64,000 nt of DNA from Butyrivibrio sp. Su6 (GTDB lineage Bacteria; Bacillota; Clostridia; Lachnospirales; Lachnospiraceae). Location of the stretch: contig NZ_FNUR01000005.1 in assembly GCF_900108105.1 (NCBI RefSeq), forward strand, positions 124,001 through 188,000, in the 5' to 3' direction. A program made the translations under genes and the position numbers. The stretch's first letter is position 1. Each line of letters begins with the position of its first letter. This document shows, one piece after another, positions 41,859-52,124 of this stretch. The notes beneath the pieces were generated by a model. The model was not told where the DNA came from and did not search any database. It saw nothing but the letters and a program-made list of their open reading frames with translations.

Positions 41859-43628
41859 TTACATGCGCTCAGGTGCGTCAAATCCTAAAAGATCGATACC
41901 TGTCTCAAGGACTTTGAGAGTGATGACAAGGAGTGCGATGTAGCTTTCCTTCTTGTTCTCATCTGTTTCAGCAAGGATCTTGGTTCCATGGTAGAAACTG
42001 TTAAATGCATTTGAAAGGTCATAAATATATGCACAGATTCTGTTTGGAGCAAGGTCTCTTGCAGCGCTCTCTGCTGCATCAGCAAATCTTGTAAGCTGAA
42101 GCATAAGGTTCTTCATATCATCGCTGTCAGGCTTATCAAGCTTAGCTTCCTTAGCGCTCTTTCCTTCTGCCTCGTACTTTTTAAGAATAGACTTGATACG
42201 AACGATAGTGTAAAGGATATAAGGGCCTGTATCTCCCTCAAATGAAGTAAACTTCTCAACATCGAAGATATAATCCTTGGATGGCTGGTTAGAAAGATCG
42301 CCATACTTGATTGCTGAAAGGGCAACCTTGTGAGCTGTATCACGAGCTTCCTCATCAGAAATATCAAGGTTTCCTTCCTTGATCCTTGTGTACATCTTCT
42401 CATCAATCTCAGCTATGAGATTTTCAAGACGCATAACTCCGCCATCTCTTGTCTTAAATGGCTTGCCATCGCTTCCATTCATTGTACCAAAACCTACAAA
42501 ATGAAGCTCTGTCTCAGGCATAACGAGTTTTGTCTTTCTTGCACAGCGGAATACCTGCTCAAAATAAAGCTCCTGTCTCTTATCAACTACATAGATAAGT
42601 CCCTGTGGATGGAACTCTTCCATACGCTGCTTGATAGTAGCAAGGTCTGTTGTATTGTAAAGAGAAGCTCCGTCAGACTTAAGGATCATGCATGGAGGAA
42701 CCTCTTTTGTATCAGTCTCCTTAGCAACATCAACAACAAGTGCTCCCTGGCTGAGGTATGCATACTCGTGCTGCTTCATGTAGTCAACCATTCCCGGAAT
42801 AACGTCATGAACGTCAGACTCACCTCTCCAGAGATCAAAGTTTACATTAAGTTTTTTATAGTTCTGTTTAAGATCAGCAACAGATACGTTCAAAATGTGG
42901 TGCCAAAGAGCTCTGTATGGCTTGTAGCCATCCTGTAAAAGCTTTGTAGCCTCCATGGCTGCGGCCTTAAATGCCTCATCCTCTTTTGACTTCTTGCTGG
43001 CTGCAGGATATATCTCTTCAAGTTCACTGACAGTGAAAGGAGCTTCCTTAGGATATGCACCTTCATAATCAGGATCAAAATAGCAAAGATCAGGTTTTCT
43101 CTCCTTGAGACCTGTGATAACAAGTCCCATCTGAAGTCCCCAGTCACCAAGGTGAATATCGCCTATTACCTTGTAACCGTTGTATTTCAAGATTCTCTTT
43201 ATACTCTCACCAATAACTGCTGAGCGAAGGTGTCCTACATGAAGAGGCTTTGCAACGTTTGGTCCGCCGTAATCAAGCATAAATGTAGGCTCGTGTCCCG
43301 GAAGAGTTACTCCCATGTGCTTCTCATGGAGCATTCTTACAATGTAGCCTCTTACAAAATCTCCGCTTACAGTGATGTTAAGAAAGCCCGGTTTAACAGA
43401 CTCTACTTTTTCAAACATTTCATTTCCCTGGAGCTTTTCGGCTACAGCATCAGAGATCATAAAAGGAGCCTTGCCATACTTTTTGGCACCGGCCATTGCA
43501 CCATTACACTGGTATTCGCACAGATCAGGTCTGTTGGATATAGTTACCTTTCCAAGTTCCCTGTCATATCCTGCTGCTTCAAAAGCATCAGAAACTTCTT
43601 TTGATATGAGTTCAAGTACTTTTTCCAA
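41859..43628 (-). CDS. argS: Arginyl-tRNA synthetase (TTG start)
   Basis: 589 residues, class I synthetase. The N-terminal additional domain (SNRPDLCEYQCNGAMAGAKKYGKAP) is followed by the HIGH-type motif PLHVGHLRSAVIGE (about residues 114-127) and the C-terminal tRNA-binding domain ending PERM. The only sensible start is TTG 43628 with AAGGG six bases upstream; the next ATG would remove a conserved domain. No T-box leader is visible. Confidence 0.95.
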   Translation of the reverse strand: MEKVLELISKEVSDAFEAAGYDRELGKVTISNRPDLCEYQCNGAMAGAKKYGKAPFMISDAVAEKLQGNEMFEKVESVKPGFLNITVSGDFVRGYIVRMLHEKHMGVTLPGHEPTFMLDYGGPNVAKPLHVGHLRSAVIGESIKRILKYNGYKVIGDIHLGDWGLQMGLVITGLKERKPDLCYFDPDYEGAYPKEAPFTVSELEEIYPAASKKSKEDEAFKAAAMEATKLLQDGYKPYRALWHHILNVSVADLKQNYKKLNVNFDLWRGESDVHDVIPGMVDYMKQHEYAYLSQGALVVDVAKETDTKEVPPCMILKSDGASLYNTTDLATIKQRMEEFHPQGLIYVVDKRQELYFEQVFRCARKTKLVMPETELHFVGFGTMNGSDGKPFKTRDGGVMRLENLIAEIDEKMYTRIKEGNLDISDEEARDTAHKVALSAIKYGDLSNQPSKDYIFDVEKFTSFEGDTGPYILYTIVRIKSILKKYEAEGKSAKEAKLDKPDSDDMKNLMLQLTRFADAAESAARDLAPNRICAYIYDLSNAFNSFYHGTKILAETDENKKESYIALLVITLKVLETGIDLLGFDAPERM

Positions 43629-43717
43629 AACTTACCCTTCTTTCTATAATAAAAAAATAATCATAATTTAAAATCAGACTAATGAATTTTAACAGAATAA
43701 AGCTGTTCTATCAATGG

Positions 43718-44269
43718 TTAAAAAAGCCAAAAAAATCCCGATGTTTCCAAAACAATAAGGAGTACAAAGAGTCCCTTCAAAACAAAGTCAATGATGTATA
43801 ACCACATGACGATCTTACCAAATATGCTTTTTTTGTTTTTGACTCTTGCAACTATCATCAAGATGAATCCAATAACTCCTACAAACCATAGAAGCAATGG
43901 AACCATGATAATATTCAGGACACCAAAAAAGCCCAGACTCGTCAGCAAGCCAAAGCCGCCAAACCTGGAGATCATAAATCCCAAAAGAGACAAAAAGCAC
44001 AGTATTTTATAGCCTGACTCCATAGGTACTTCATGATTATCAGCAGAGTTCTTTGCAGCAGGATAATCATAGTACTTTCCATAAGTCTGCTGCCATTTCT
44101 GCATTTGCCTGTTTTGGTACAATCGCTCCTGATCAGCAATCTGCTTTTCAGTCAAAGGATCAAGAACAATACTGCTCTCATCATATTGTTTTTGAATAGG
44201 TTCTCCAGTTATCGGATCGTGAAGCACCAGTGAATCCGGTAAATCATTTTCATTTATACCTGTATCCAT
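43718..44269 (-). CDS. Membrane protein of unknown function after queH
   Basis: 183 residues from ATG 44269, which shares one base with the queH stop (TAATG) and has GGGGAG upstream. The first ~90 residues are polar, with two short copies of a pattern (LHDPITGEPI and LDPLTEKQI), followed by three to four hydrophobic helices in the C-terminal half. I do not recognise the family. It is translationally coupled to queH. Confidence 0.65.
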   Translation of the reverse strand: MDTGINENDLPDSLVLHDPITGEPIQKQYDESSIVLDPLTEKQIADQERLYQNRQMQKWQQTYGKYYDYPAAKNSADNHEVPMESGYKILCFLSLLGFMISRFGGFGLLTSLGFFGVLNIIMVPLLLWFVGVIGFILMIVARVKNKKSIFGKIVMWLYIIDFVLKGLFVLLIVLETSGFFWLF

Positions 44270-44958
44270 TACTCCCCATCTCTTTCCCGTTTTTCCTGCT
44301 CCCTTTGAGCCTTTGAATAACTGCATCCGCAAAAATCCTGCCTGTACAGATCAAATTTATGTGACAGCTCAATTGAACGCTTATATCCGTTTTTCTTTTT
44401 AAAATCCGATGGTAAAAATCTGCTTCCGGCCTTTTGTGCAGCTTTTTCTCCCACTTCATTCAAAACTTCCGCATTTTTCAAAGGACTGATCGTAAGTGTA
44501 GTAGTAAAATAATCAAAGCCTTTTTCTTTTGCCACCCTGGCCGTTTCATCAAGTCGCAGTTCAAAGCACTTTCTGCACCTTTCACCGCCCTCCTTTAAAT
44601 GCTCCATACCTTTTGTAACTTCATAAAACTCTTTTGGGTCGTAAAAGCCTTCCAGAATCTCAATCTTTCGGGCTTTCTCATCAGAATTCATCCCATCAAA
44701 GTCTTTTTCCTCAACCTGTCTGTTGTATTCAGCTATAAGTCTCTTTTCCTCAATAACACGCTTTGAGTACTCATTCTCAGAAGTAATATTGGGATTGTAG
44801 AAAAAAACAGTTATGTCAAAATACTCCCTCAAATACTCAAGGCAATATGAAGAACACGGAGCACAGCAGGCGTGTAATAAGAGCTTGGGATATTCACCGT
44901 TTTTCTGAAAATACTCTATTTTTCCCTCAAGCTCTTTTGAATAATTTCTTTTGTTCAT
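44269..44958 (-). CDS. queH: Epoxyqueuosine reductase QueH
   Basis: Reduces epoxyqueuosine to queuosine in tRNA, the last step of queuosine synthesis, replacing QueG. The 229-residue protein has the DUF208/QueH cysteines: LHACCAPCSSY (about residues 28-38), ERCRKCFELR (about 131-140) and the distal QDFCGCSYS (about 208-216), which hold an iron-sulfur cluster and a redox pair. It follows aroE-aroK by three bases. Confidence 0.92.
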   Translation of the reverse strand: MNKRNYSKELEGKIEYFQKNGEYPKLLLHACCAPCSSYCLEYLREYFDITVFFYNPNITSENEYSKRVIEEKRLIAEYNRQVEEKDFDGMNSDEKARKIEILEGFYDPKEFYEVTKGMEHLKEGGERCRKCFELRLDETARVAKEKGFDYFTTTLTISPLKNAEVLNEVGEKAAQKAGSRFLPSDFKKKNGYKRSIELSHKFDLYRQDFCGCSYSKAQREQEKRERDGE

Positions 44959-44961
44959 TCT

Positions 44962-46371
44962 TTATAAACCCAGTTTATCTATTATCTCTTTTGTAATCTC
45001 TAAAGGAGTCTTACCATCTGTATCAATTATCACATCAGCCACATCTTCATAGAATGATGCGCGTTTTTCTAAAAGTTCCTCGATCTTTGCCAGCGGATCC
45101 TCGGTTTTTAAAAGAGGTCTTTTATCATCATCTTTTACTCTCTCAAAAATTGTTTCAGGCTTTGCCCTTAAGTATACAACCTTTCCAATTTTTCTTAAAA
45201 GCTCTCTGTTTTCCTCTTTTACAGGCATTCCGCCTCCCAGGGAGATAACAAATTCTCTCCAGTGATCGGAATCTATAGCCTCCAAAAGATCTGTCTCCAT
45301 TTCTCTAAATGAAGCCTCGCCTTCTGTCTCAAAGATCTCGTTTATAGTTCTGCCTTCAGTGTCTTCAATGACTTCATCTGTATCAATAAGCTCAAGCATC
45401 AGCTTTTCAGATAGAAGTTCAGAAACAGTGCTCTTACCGCTTCCCATAAAGCCTTCAAGCACAATATTGGAAGCTCCCACAACTTCAAGCATCATAGATT
45501 TGTAGATCTCATCCGCCTGCTCTTTTGATATCTTAATTCCTTTATCCTCATTCCAGAGTTCATAAGCATCAATTCCCTGATAAAGAAGCATTTTAAGACC
45601 TGAAAATGTCTTGGCTCCCGCCTCTTTTGCAAGCTTCAAGAACTTTGTCTGAAGGGGTCTGTACACAAGATCCATTGCTGAAGATACCTTCTTATAAAAC
45701 TCTTCATCCTCTATTACAGCACTGTTAACATCAGGGAAAAGACCTACTGAAGTACACTGGATAGCAATAAAGCTATCTTCTGTTTCCAAAACCTTACGAT
45801 AGTCTCCAAGAAGCATAGGTACTACCTTTTCATCACTATCAGTAAGTTCAAGCGCAAGGTTTACTTCGTCTGCCACATCGACAGCCTTTTCAAAGGTCCT
45901 GTTTAGTATATATACCTTTTTTGCCCCTTTATTGGCACACAAAAAGGCTGTAGGCCTTGCAACACCGCCGGCGCCAAGAATAACCACTGTCTGATCCTTT
46001 AGTTCTATTCCTTCATCCTGCATGGCATGATAAAGACCAGTCATGTCTGTATTATATCCCTTGAAACCGCCATTTGCCGTCCTTACCAGAGTGTTAACAG
46101 CTCCTATAGCCTTGGCAAGCGGATCAACATCCTCAAGAAATGGAATAACATCCGTTTTATAAGGTATAGTGACATTCATTCCCTGAATATCAAGAGCCAC
46201 TGCTCCTTTTATGGCATTCTTAAGTTCTTTTTCTTTTACCTCAAAGGGAACATATACCATATTTATCCCTGTCATAGAAGCAAGTGAATTATGTATAAGC
46301 GGTGACATGGTATGTTTTACAGGATTACCAATGAGTCCGCATGTTCTTGTATATCCATCTGTGTAGTTCAT
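44962..46371 (-). CDS. aroE-aroK: Fused shikimate dehydrogenase and shikimate kinase
   Basis: 469 residues from ATG 46371 (GGGGTGAG ribosome site). Residues about 1-285 are shikimate dehydrogenase: GLIGNPVKHTMSPLIHNSL, NVTIPYKTDV and NADPH loop GAGGVARPTAF. Residues about 300-469 are shikimate kinase: Walker A GFMGSGKST, the DTDEVIE Asp and SLGGGMP. The fusion carries out two successive steps of chorismate synthesis. Both active sites look intact. Such fusions occur in some clostridia. Confidence 0.95.
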   Translation of the reverse strand: MNYTDGYTRTCGLIGNPVKHTMSPLIHNSLASMTGINMVYVPFEVKEKELKNAIKGAVALDIQGMNVTIPYKTDVIPFLEDVDPLAKAIGAVNTLVRTANGGFKGYNTDMTGLYHAMQDEGIELKDQTVVILGAGGVARPTAFLCANKGAKKVYILNRTFEKAVDVADEVNLALELTDSDEKVVPMLLGDYRKVLETEDSFIAIQCTSVGLFPDVNSAVIEDEEFYKKVSSAMDLVYRPLQTKFLKLAKEAGAKTFSGLKMLLYQGIDAYELWNEDKGIKISKEQADEIYKSMMLEVVGASNIVLEGFMGSGKSTVSELLSEKLMLELIDTDEVIEDTEGRTINEIFETEGEASFREMETDLLEAIDSDHWREFVISLGGGMPVKEENRELLRKIGKVVYLRAKPETIFERVKDDDKRPLLKTEDPLAKIEELLEKRASFYEDVADVIIDTDGKTPLEITKEIIDKLGL

Positions 46372-46456
46372 AATTCTCACCCCGCGCGCTTATCTTATTC
46401 AGTAAATTTTACCTTTTATTCACCTGTAACGCAAGGGAGTCAGAGTAACGAAAAAA

Positions 46457-46476
46457 AGCTACCGCAAGCGGTAGCT
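46457..46476 (-). terminator. Terminator after the 46494-46910 gene
   Basis: AGCTACCGC-AA-GCGGTAGCT, a 9-bp GC-containing stem (46457-46465 and 46468-46476). Leftward it runs straight into seven T. Confidence 0.88.
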
Positions 46477-46493
46477 TCAACATTCCAACTATA

Positions 46494-46910
46494 TCAGTTA
46501 AGTTTAATAACAAGTCCATCCTCTGTCCCTGAAATAACATTGGCTGCCTTGCCAGTCATATCCTTGTTTCCTACAAAATACTGATACTCATGAAGGATAT
46601 GATCTTTTTTCATTCCTGAAATTGCCTGTTTCATATCATTTGATGCGATTCCGTCTCTGCCAAAGAGATCAACTGAAATGCCATCATACACTCCTAAAGA
46701 AATTGCAACATTTTCAATGGATGCATTATCTCTTTTAGGTACCTCAACAGTAAGATCCATCTTTTTCTCTTGCTGTTTAGGTTCGCCGAGATCTACGCTG
46801 GTATCCTGTGCTTCTTTTACCGGAGCAATCTGCGCGCTCCTGTCGCTGGCCGGCGGGATATTATATGCATTATATCCTGAAAGGCCATTTCCTAATCTAT
46901 TTAATGCCAT
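46494..46910 (-). CDS. Conserved hypothetical protein
   Basis: 138 residues, no signal peptide or membrane helix. The first ~60 residues are Pro/Gln/Asp-rich and probably disordered; the C-terminal half is more ordered (MKQAISGMKKDHILHEYQYFVGN, VISGTEDGLVIKL). I do not know a function. It has its own TATAAT (46999-46994 on the minus strand), AGGAGG site and a strong terminator, so it is a single-gene unit. Confidence 0.75.
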   Translation of the reverse strand: MALNRLGNGLSGYNAYNIPPASDRSAQIAPVKEAQDTSVDLGEPKQQEKKMDLTVEVPKRDNASIENVAISLGVYDGISVDLFGRDGIASNDMKQAISGMKKDHILHEYQYFVGNKDMTGKAANVISGTEDGLVIKLN

Positions 46911-47084
46911 AACGTCCTGCCTCCTTTCCTGTAATTATTCCCACAATTACTTCCAAAAAGAATATCGGATACTTTTTTGAATCTCTTAATACCATTATAT
47001 GGGAATAAAGTACCATTTTAGGCGGTCAGAACGTTATTTAAGATTAATTTAATTCTTTTTATATTTTATAAATAAATTGCCGTT

Positions 47085-47840
47085 TTACTGGCGGATTCCT
47101 GCAGCTTTAAGAAGCTGAACAGTGTATTCATCCTGCGGATTCTTATAAACATCGCGGGTCTTTCCATATTCCACGACTCTTCCGGATTTCATGATCATCA
47201 CATGATCACTTATCTGATACACGACTCTAAGATCGTGGGAAATGAATATAATGGAAATTCCGAGTCTCTTATGAAGGTTCTGCAAAAGTTCCATTATCTG
47301 CGCCTGGATCGTAACGTCAAGAGCTGATACAGGCTCATCAGCGATCAATAACCTCGGCGATCTCATAAGTGCTATCCCGATACATATTCTCTGCCTTTGT
47401 CCCCCTGACAATTGAGAAGGGTACCTGTCAAGCATCTCCAGAGGAAGCTCTATCTCCCCCATGATTTCTTCGACTTTCTTTTTGCGCTCCTCACTCGTCC
47501 ACTTACGCTTTTTATCAACCTTTAGCGGTTCTTCCAAAAGCCATCCTATCTTTTTGGCCGGATTAAGTGAACTGTACGGATCCTGAAACACCATCTGAGG
47601 TCCGTCATATTTCTGCCATAAAGTGCCGGTGTAATCCTTATTGATACCCACTATTGCCCTGGCAAGAGTTGATTTTCCACAACCACTCTCACCTGCTATA
47701 GCAAGGACCTCACCCTCTTCCATCTCAAAACTGACATCATAGAGAGTATGGATCTTCCTCTGCCCTGAAAAAGGCTTTCTTTTTCTGTTTTTATAATATA
47801 CGTTAAGGTTCTCTACCTTAAGTACCTTTGATTCTTCCAT
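47085..47840 (-). CDS. oppF: Oligopeptide ABC transporter ATPase OppF
   Basis: 251 residues from ATG 47840; the ten-residue upstream extension overlaps oppD and lacks a ribosome site. Walker A GESGCGKST, signature LSGGQRQR, Walker B LLIADEP and switch His in IFISHDL are intact. One of two ATPases powering a peptide or nickel-type importer. Last gene of the leftward opp operon. Confidence 0.92.
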   Translation of the reverse strand: MEESKVLKVENLNVYYKNRKRKPFSGQRKIHTLYDVSFEMEEGEVLAIAGESGCGKSTLARAIVGINKDYTGTLWQKYDGPQMVFQDPYSSLNPAKKIGWLLEEPLKVDKKRKWTSEERKKKVEEIMGEIELPLEMLDRYPSQLSGGQRQRICIGIALMRSPRLLIADEPVSALDVTIQAQIMELLQNLHKRLGISIIFISHDLRVVYQISDHVMIMKSGRVVEYGKTRDVYKNPQDEYTVQLLKAAGIRQ

Positions 47841-47853
47841 ATTCGCAGACCTT

Positions 47854-48654
47854 TCAATCTCCAAGATCAATTTTGGGTATGGCAGCTATGAGCTTTTTTG
47901 TATAGGGATCCCTCGGATTTCTAAATACATTTTCTGTATTTCCTGTTTCCACGATCACGCCCTTCTGCATAACAATAACTCGCTGACAAAGCTGTCTGAC
48001 AAGACTAAGATCATGGGAAATAAAAATAATTGAAGTTCCCATTTCTCTGTTAAGCTTTTTAAGAAGTTCTACAATCTGAGCCTGTACAGTGACATCCAGC
48101 GCTGTGGTCGGCTCATCAGCTATCAGGATCTGTGGATTACCTATCATTGCGGATGCAATCATAACCCTCTGTCTCATTCCACCTGAAAGCTCATGAGGAT
48201 ACATGTTGTAAACCTCGCTTGCATTCTCAAGGCCAACTGATTCAAGCATCGCAATAGCTCTCTTTTTCCTGTCAGCCTTACTGATCTCCGGATGATGGAT
48301 AAAAAGAGGTTCCTCCACCTGCCAACCGATTCTTTTGACCGGATTAAGAGAAGTCATCGGCTCCTGGAAAATGATCGATATCTCATCGCCCTGATAGGTC
48401 CTTAGCTTATTTCTGTTACAGGTAAGAAGATTGTCGCCGTTAAACATTATCTTTCCTGTTTTTTCCATGGAATGTCTGTTCAAAAGACCTGCAATTGCCA
48501 GGGCACTCATACTCTTTCCTGAACCAGACTCACCCACAATGCCCACAATTTCCCCTTTGCCAAGCATCAGATCAAAGTCCTCTACTACAGTCTCAGGAAG
48601 CTCATGATCATGAAATTCTATATGAAGATCTGTTACATCCAGTATTATTTCCAT
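47854..48654 (-). CDS. oppD: Oligopeptide ABC transporter ATPase OppD
   Basis: 266 residues from ATG 48654 (GGGAGAAGG site). Walker A GESGSGKSM, signature LSGGMRQR, Walker B ILIADEP, His switch in ISHDLSLV, and the C-terminal segment RDPYTKKLIAAIPKI typical of the Opp/Dpp subfamily. It overlaps oppC by ten bases. Confidence 0.92.
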   Translation of the reverse strand: MEIILDVTDLHIEFHDHELPETVVEDFDLMLGKGEIVGIVGESGSGKSMSALAIAGLLNRHSMEKTGKIMFNGDNLLTCNRNKLRTYQGDEISIIFQEPMTSLNPVKRIGWQVEEPLFIHHPEISKADRKKRAIAMLESVGLENASEVYNMYPHELSGGMRQRVMIASAMIGNPQILIADEPTTALDVTVQAQIVELLKKLNREMGTSIIFISHDLSLVRQLCQRVIVMQKGVIVETGNTENVFRNPRDPYTKKLIAAIPKIDLGD

Positions 48655-49457
48655 CTTCTGATACCTTCTCCCAAAAAGGAAAATCCTAAAACCATAAGTA
48701 CAATTACAATTCCCGGGCACAGGCATATGCTGGGCACTGTAAACATGTACTGCTGCGCATCTGAAAGCATTTTTCCAAGACTTGCAAAAGGAGGCTGTGA
48801 ACCTACTCCAAGGTAGCTAAGACCGGCCTCGGCAAGAACTGCATTGTTAAATCCAATAAGGATTGAAGAAGCTAAAACATTTTTAATATTAGGAAGTATG
48901 TGAACAAATATCATTCTGATATCAGACACTCCCTGAAGCTTGGCACTCTCTATGTAGTCCATGCTCTTTACTCTTAAAACCTCGCCTCTTACTATCCTTG
49001 CAAAGCTAGGTACAAAGGCAATTCCAAGGGATAAAAGAAGCTGTGACCATCCGGTTCCAAATACACTGACAATAACAAGTGCAAGGAGAATACTTGGGAA
49101 GGCAAAAAGAGCATCTATAACTCTCATGATAACTTCATCAAAGGCTCCTCCGTAGTAACCTGTAAGTGCGCCTATTATGGTTCCCACACCTGCACCTATC
49201 AAAACGGTTCCAATAGCTATAAGGAGCGTGATCCTGCTTCCATACATAACTCTGCTGAACACATCACGTCCCATGTTATCAGTTCCCATAAGGTGCTTAA
49301 AAGAAATGCCCTGAAGCTTTTCTGTTGCACTCATCTTGGTAGGTTCATAGGGCATCCAGAATATTCCCACTACTACAAGGAGTACTATCAGCCCTGTTAT
49401 TATTAATCCCGCAATCATGTAGGGATTTTTTTTCAGCTTTTTTAAGAAATCCTTCAT
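48645..49457 (-). CDS. oppC: Oligopeptide ABC transporter permease OppC
   Basis: 270 residues from ATG 49457, sharing one base with the oppB stop (TGATG). N-terminal helix, the MGTDNMGRDVFSRVMYGSR motif near residue 60 and the EAA cytoplasmic loop (EVLRVKSMDYIESAKLQGVSD) that contacts the ATPases. Five to six helices. Confidence 0.93.
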   Translation of the reverse strand: MKDFLKKLKKNPYMIAGLIITGLIVLLVVVGIFWMPYEPTKMSATEKLQGISFKHLMGTDNMGRDVFSRVMYGSRITLLIAIGTVLIGAGVGTIIGALTGYYGGAFDEVIMRVIDALFAFPSILLALVIVSVFGTGWSQLLLSLGIAFVPSFARIVRGEVLRVKSMDYIESAKLQGVSDIRMIFVHILPNIKNVLASSILIGFNNAVLAEAGLSYLGVGSQPPFASLGKMLSDAQQYMFTVPSICLCPGIVIVLMVLGFSFLGEGIRRWK

Positions 49458-50401
49458 CACTCTGCTATCTCAATTCTTGGATCGATTATTCTGTAAATTA
49501 TATCTACGAAAAGATTTATCACGATAACTATGGCTGAAATTCCCATAATGATCGCCTGTACAACGGGATAATCCCTGTTGCTGATACTCGCCAGCAAAAT
49601 CCTGCTGATTCCGGGAATACTAAATACCTGTTCAATAACGATACTGCCTGCCACCATGTCTGCAAGAAGCATTCCAAGGAATGTGATAACCGGTATCATG
49701 GCATTTTTAAGTACATGCCTGTAAAGCACACCACTTGTATTATTTCCTCTGCTATAGGCCGTTCTCGTGTAATCTTTTTCAGCCTCATCAAGAAGACTGG
49801 ACCTCAGCATCTTAACTGTCATTGCAATCTTAGGAAGTGCGATGGCAACTGAAGGGAAAATCAGATACCTGATAAATTTAGACATATCTTCTGTATAAGA
49901 TACGAATCCTCCCGGAGTAAACAGCTTAAAGATCATTCCAAATATGAAAGTAATCAGGATTCCGGAAAAGAAAGGCGGAATCGCCATAATTATCTGATTA
50001 GTTATGGTGATCGTCTTGTCCAGAAGACCGTTTTCATGTTTAGCCGTAGTGATTCCAAGAGGAATTGAAACCAAAATCGTAAGCAGAAATGACATAATAG
50101 CCATTGTCAGAGTAATCGGGATCTTATCAATGATCATGCCCGAAACCGGAACATTGTAGTTATAGGAAGTTCCCATATCTCCATGAAGAAAAGCAACAAA
50201 CCATCTGGCATATCTTACCAGAAGCGGGTCATTTAATCCCATCTGTTGTCTGGTCTGTTCAATCAGCTCCTGTGAAGCTTCTGTTCCAAGTTTTCTAAGG
50301 GCCGGATCACCCGGAATAACGTTAAAAGCGAGGAATACGCAAAACGAAACCACCACCAAAGTCACAATCATTGAAAAAAACTTTTTGATGATATATTTCA
50401 T
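49457..50401 (-). CDS. oppB: Oligopeptide ABC transporter permease OppB
   Basis: 314 residues, six helices, with the N-terminal OppB extension including FNVIPGDPALRKLG and the coupling loop SLLDEAEKDYTRTAYSRG. Coupled to oppC through TGATG. Forms the membrane channel with OppC. Confidence 0.93.
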   Translation of the reverse strand: MKYIIKKFFSMIVTLVVVSFCVFLAFNVIPGDPALRKLGTEASQELIEQTRQQMGLNDPLLVRYARWFVAFLHGDMGTSYNYNVPVSGMIIDKIPITLTMAIMSFLLTILVSIPLGITTAKHENGLLDKTITITNQIIMAIPPFFSGILITFIFGMIFKLFTPGGFVSYTEDMSKFIRYLIFPSVAIALPKIAMTVKMLRSSLLDEAEKDYTRTAYSRGNNTSGVLYRHVLKNAMIPVITFLGMLLADMVAGSIVIEQVFSIPGISRILLASISNRDYPVVQAIIMGISAIVIVINLFVDIIYRIIDPRIEIAE

Positions 50402-50431
50402 ATCGCATTCCTCGCTATATCTTACTTATCT

Positions 50432-52021
50432 TTACTGTGCAGGTCTGATCTTTGCTATATCCTGTACATAAAGAGGATAGAATTCATATCCTGTAAATTT
50501 CTTATTAAGAGCAACAAACTCAGGAAGGTCCTGAATATATACATTGGCTGCCTCTTCTGAAAGAATCTTAAGACACTCTTTATAGTACTTGGTCTTTTCA
50601 GCATCATCAGAAGTTGCTACTGCATTTGCATAAGCTGCATCATATGCATCACTCTTAAAGTTGAACATGTTCTTGCTTGAATCTGAGCAATATCTTGCAA
50701 GAAGAGCTGAAGCAGAAAGAGTAGACGCATCAAAACCTACAACTGTTGCCTCATAGTTCTTGTCAGAATAAACATCACTGAGCCATGTATTCCATTCAAC
50801 TTCCTGAATATTGGCTGTAACACCAATAGCCTTAAGTTCCTCTGCAATAACCTGTGCAGTATCAACGTGCTGCGCATAGTTTGATGGAACTGTAATTGTA
50901 AATGTAAATCCATCAGGGTAACCAGCCTCAGCCAAAAGAGCTTTCGCTTTCTCTACATCCTGATTATAAGTGTCGTTAAGAGCCGGATCATAGTACTTTG
51001 TAAATGAAGGATACATAGCACTACCGATCTCTGTTCCGGCGCCATCAGAAACGAAATCCATAATCTCCTGAGGGCTTATTGCATAGCACAGAGCCTGTCT
51101 CACCCTAACATCATCAAATGGCTTTACAGCGTTGTTAAGGTACATAGCCTGAACCAGGTTCATTGTGCCTTCGTAAATATCAAACTTATCTGAAAGCTGA
51201 GCTACCTGAGCACTTGTAAGACGGGCAACCATATCAAGTGAGCCGCCTTCAAGGTCAAGTACGATGGCATCTGAATTAGCCTCAACCTTAAATACTACAT
51301 CCTTAATGTATGCCTTATCACCCCAATAGTCATCAAATCTAGTAACGATAAAGTTCTCCTGTGGTGAGCTTGAAACATACTTGTAAGGGCCTGTACCAAT
51401 TGGATTAGTAGCAGGATCTGTATTGCTCTCTGGGATAATAGCCACTGTAAGAAGTGGTAAAAACTCAGAGTTTGGAGTTGTAAGAACAATCTCCACATGA
51501 CTGTCGTCAATAATATTTACACTTTCAATATTGGAAAATGAAGAAACAAGTGGCTCGCTTCCATCAGCGCCCCTGTTGCGGTCGATAGAATACTTGATAT
51601 CCTCCACTGTAACCAGACTTCCATCATGGAACTTGATTCCATCGCGAAGTGTAAATGTGTAAACCTTGTTGTCATCAGAAATGTTAACTTCACTTGCTAC
51701 AGCTGGGATAAGATTACCGCTAGCGTCAGGCTTTACAAGGCCTTCAAAGACGTTAAATAATACCTCTTTGATTCCAGCCCCCGTTGCGTAATGAGGGTCT
51801 AGATCGCTTATATCCTGAGGTATACCTACGATAAGCTTAGAAAGATCATCTGCAACCGCTTCAGACGCTGTATCAGCTGTGCCAGTCACTGTTTCAGTGC
51901 TCGCCCCTGCGCTCTGGTCCAAAGAAGCAGATTCCCCTGCCTTGTCACTTGAGCATCCACTCAATGCAACAGTCAGTGTTGTTAACACGATCATCAGAAG
52001 TGATGATACTCCCTTTCTCAT
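50432..52021 (-). CDS. oppA: Oligopeptide ABC transporter substrate-binding lipoprotein
   Basis: 529 residues from ATG 52021 behind AGAGGAG; an ATG six codons earlier with AGGAGG at a longer distance is an alternative. Lipoprotein signal ending LSGC (Cys about 23), then a Ser/Thr/Ala linker and a family 5 binding domain (LRDGIKFHDGSLVTVEDIKYSIDR, NPIGTGPYKY, NNAVKPFDDVRVRQALCYAI). Binds peptides or another amine-containing ligand outside the cell. First gene of the operon. Confidence 0.92.
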   Translation of the reverse strand: MRKGVSSLLMIVLTTLTVALSGCSSDKAGESASLDQSAGASTETVTGTADTASEAVADDLSKLIVGIPQDISDLDPHYATGAGIKEVLFNVFEGLVKPDASGNLIPAVASEVNISDDNKVYTFTLRDGIKFHDGSLVTVEDIKYSIDRNRGADGSEPLVSSFSNIESVNIIDDSHVEIVLTTPNSEFLPLLTVAIIPESNTDPATNPIGTGPYKYVSSSPQENFIVTRFDDYWGDKAYIKDVVFKVEANSDAIVLDLEGGSLDMVARLTSAQVAQLSDKFDIYEGTMNLVQAMYLNNAVKPFDDVRVRQALCYAISPQEIMDFVSDGAGTEIGSAMYPSFTKYYDPALNDTYNQDVEKAKALLAEAGYPDGFTFTITVPSNYAQHVDTAQVIAEELKAIGVTANIQEVEWNTWLSDVYSDKNYEATVVGFDASTLSASALLARYCSDSSKNMFNFKSDAYDAAYANAVATSDDAEKTKYYKECLKILSEEAANVYIQDLPEFVALNKKFTGYEFYPLYVQDIAKIRPAQ

Positions 52022-52124
52022 AACATCTCCTCTAATCATGCTAAAATCTTCCTCCTATGAAATTGTTTTTTTCGCTACGTATGCGCATGATATAAAGCAA
52101 CGCAGCAATACGTATGTAAATATA

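Noticed and set aside
42330-42938. Rightward open frame of 202 codons opposite argS
   Set aside because: Antisense to conserved arginyl-tRNA synthetase sequence and without start signals.
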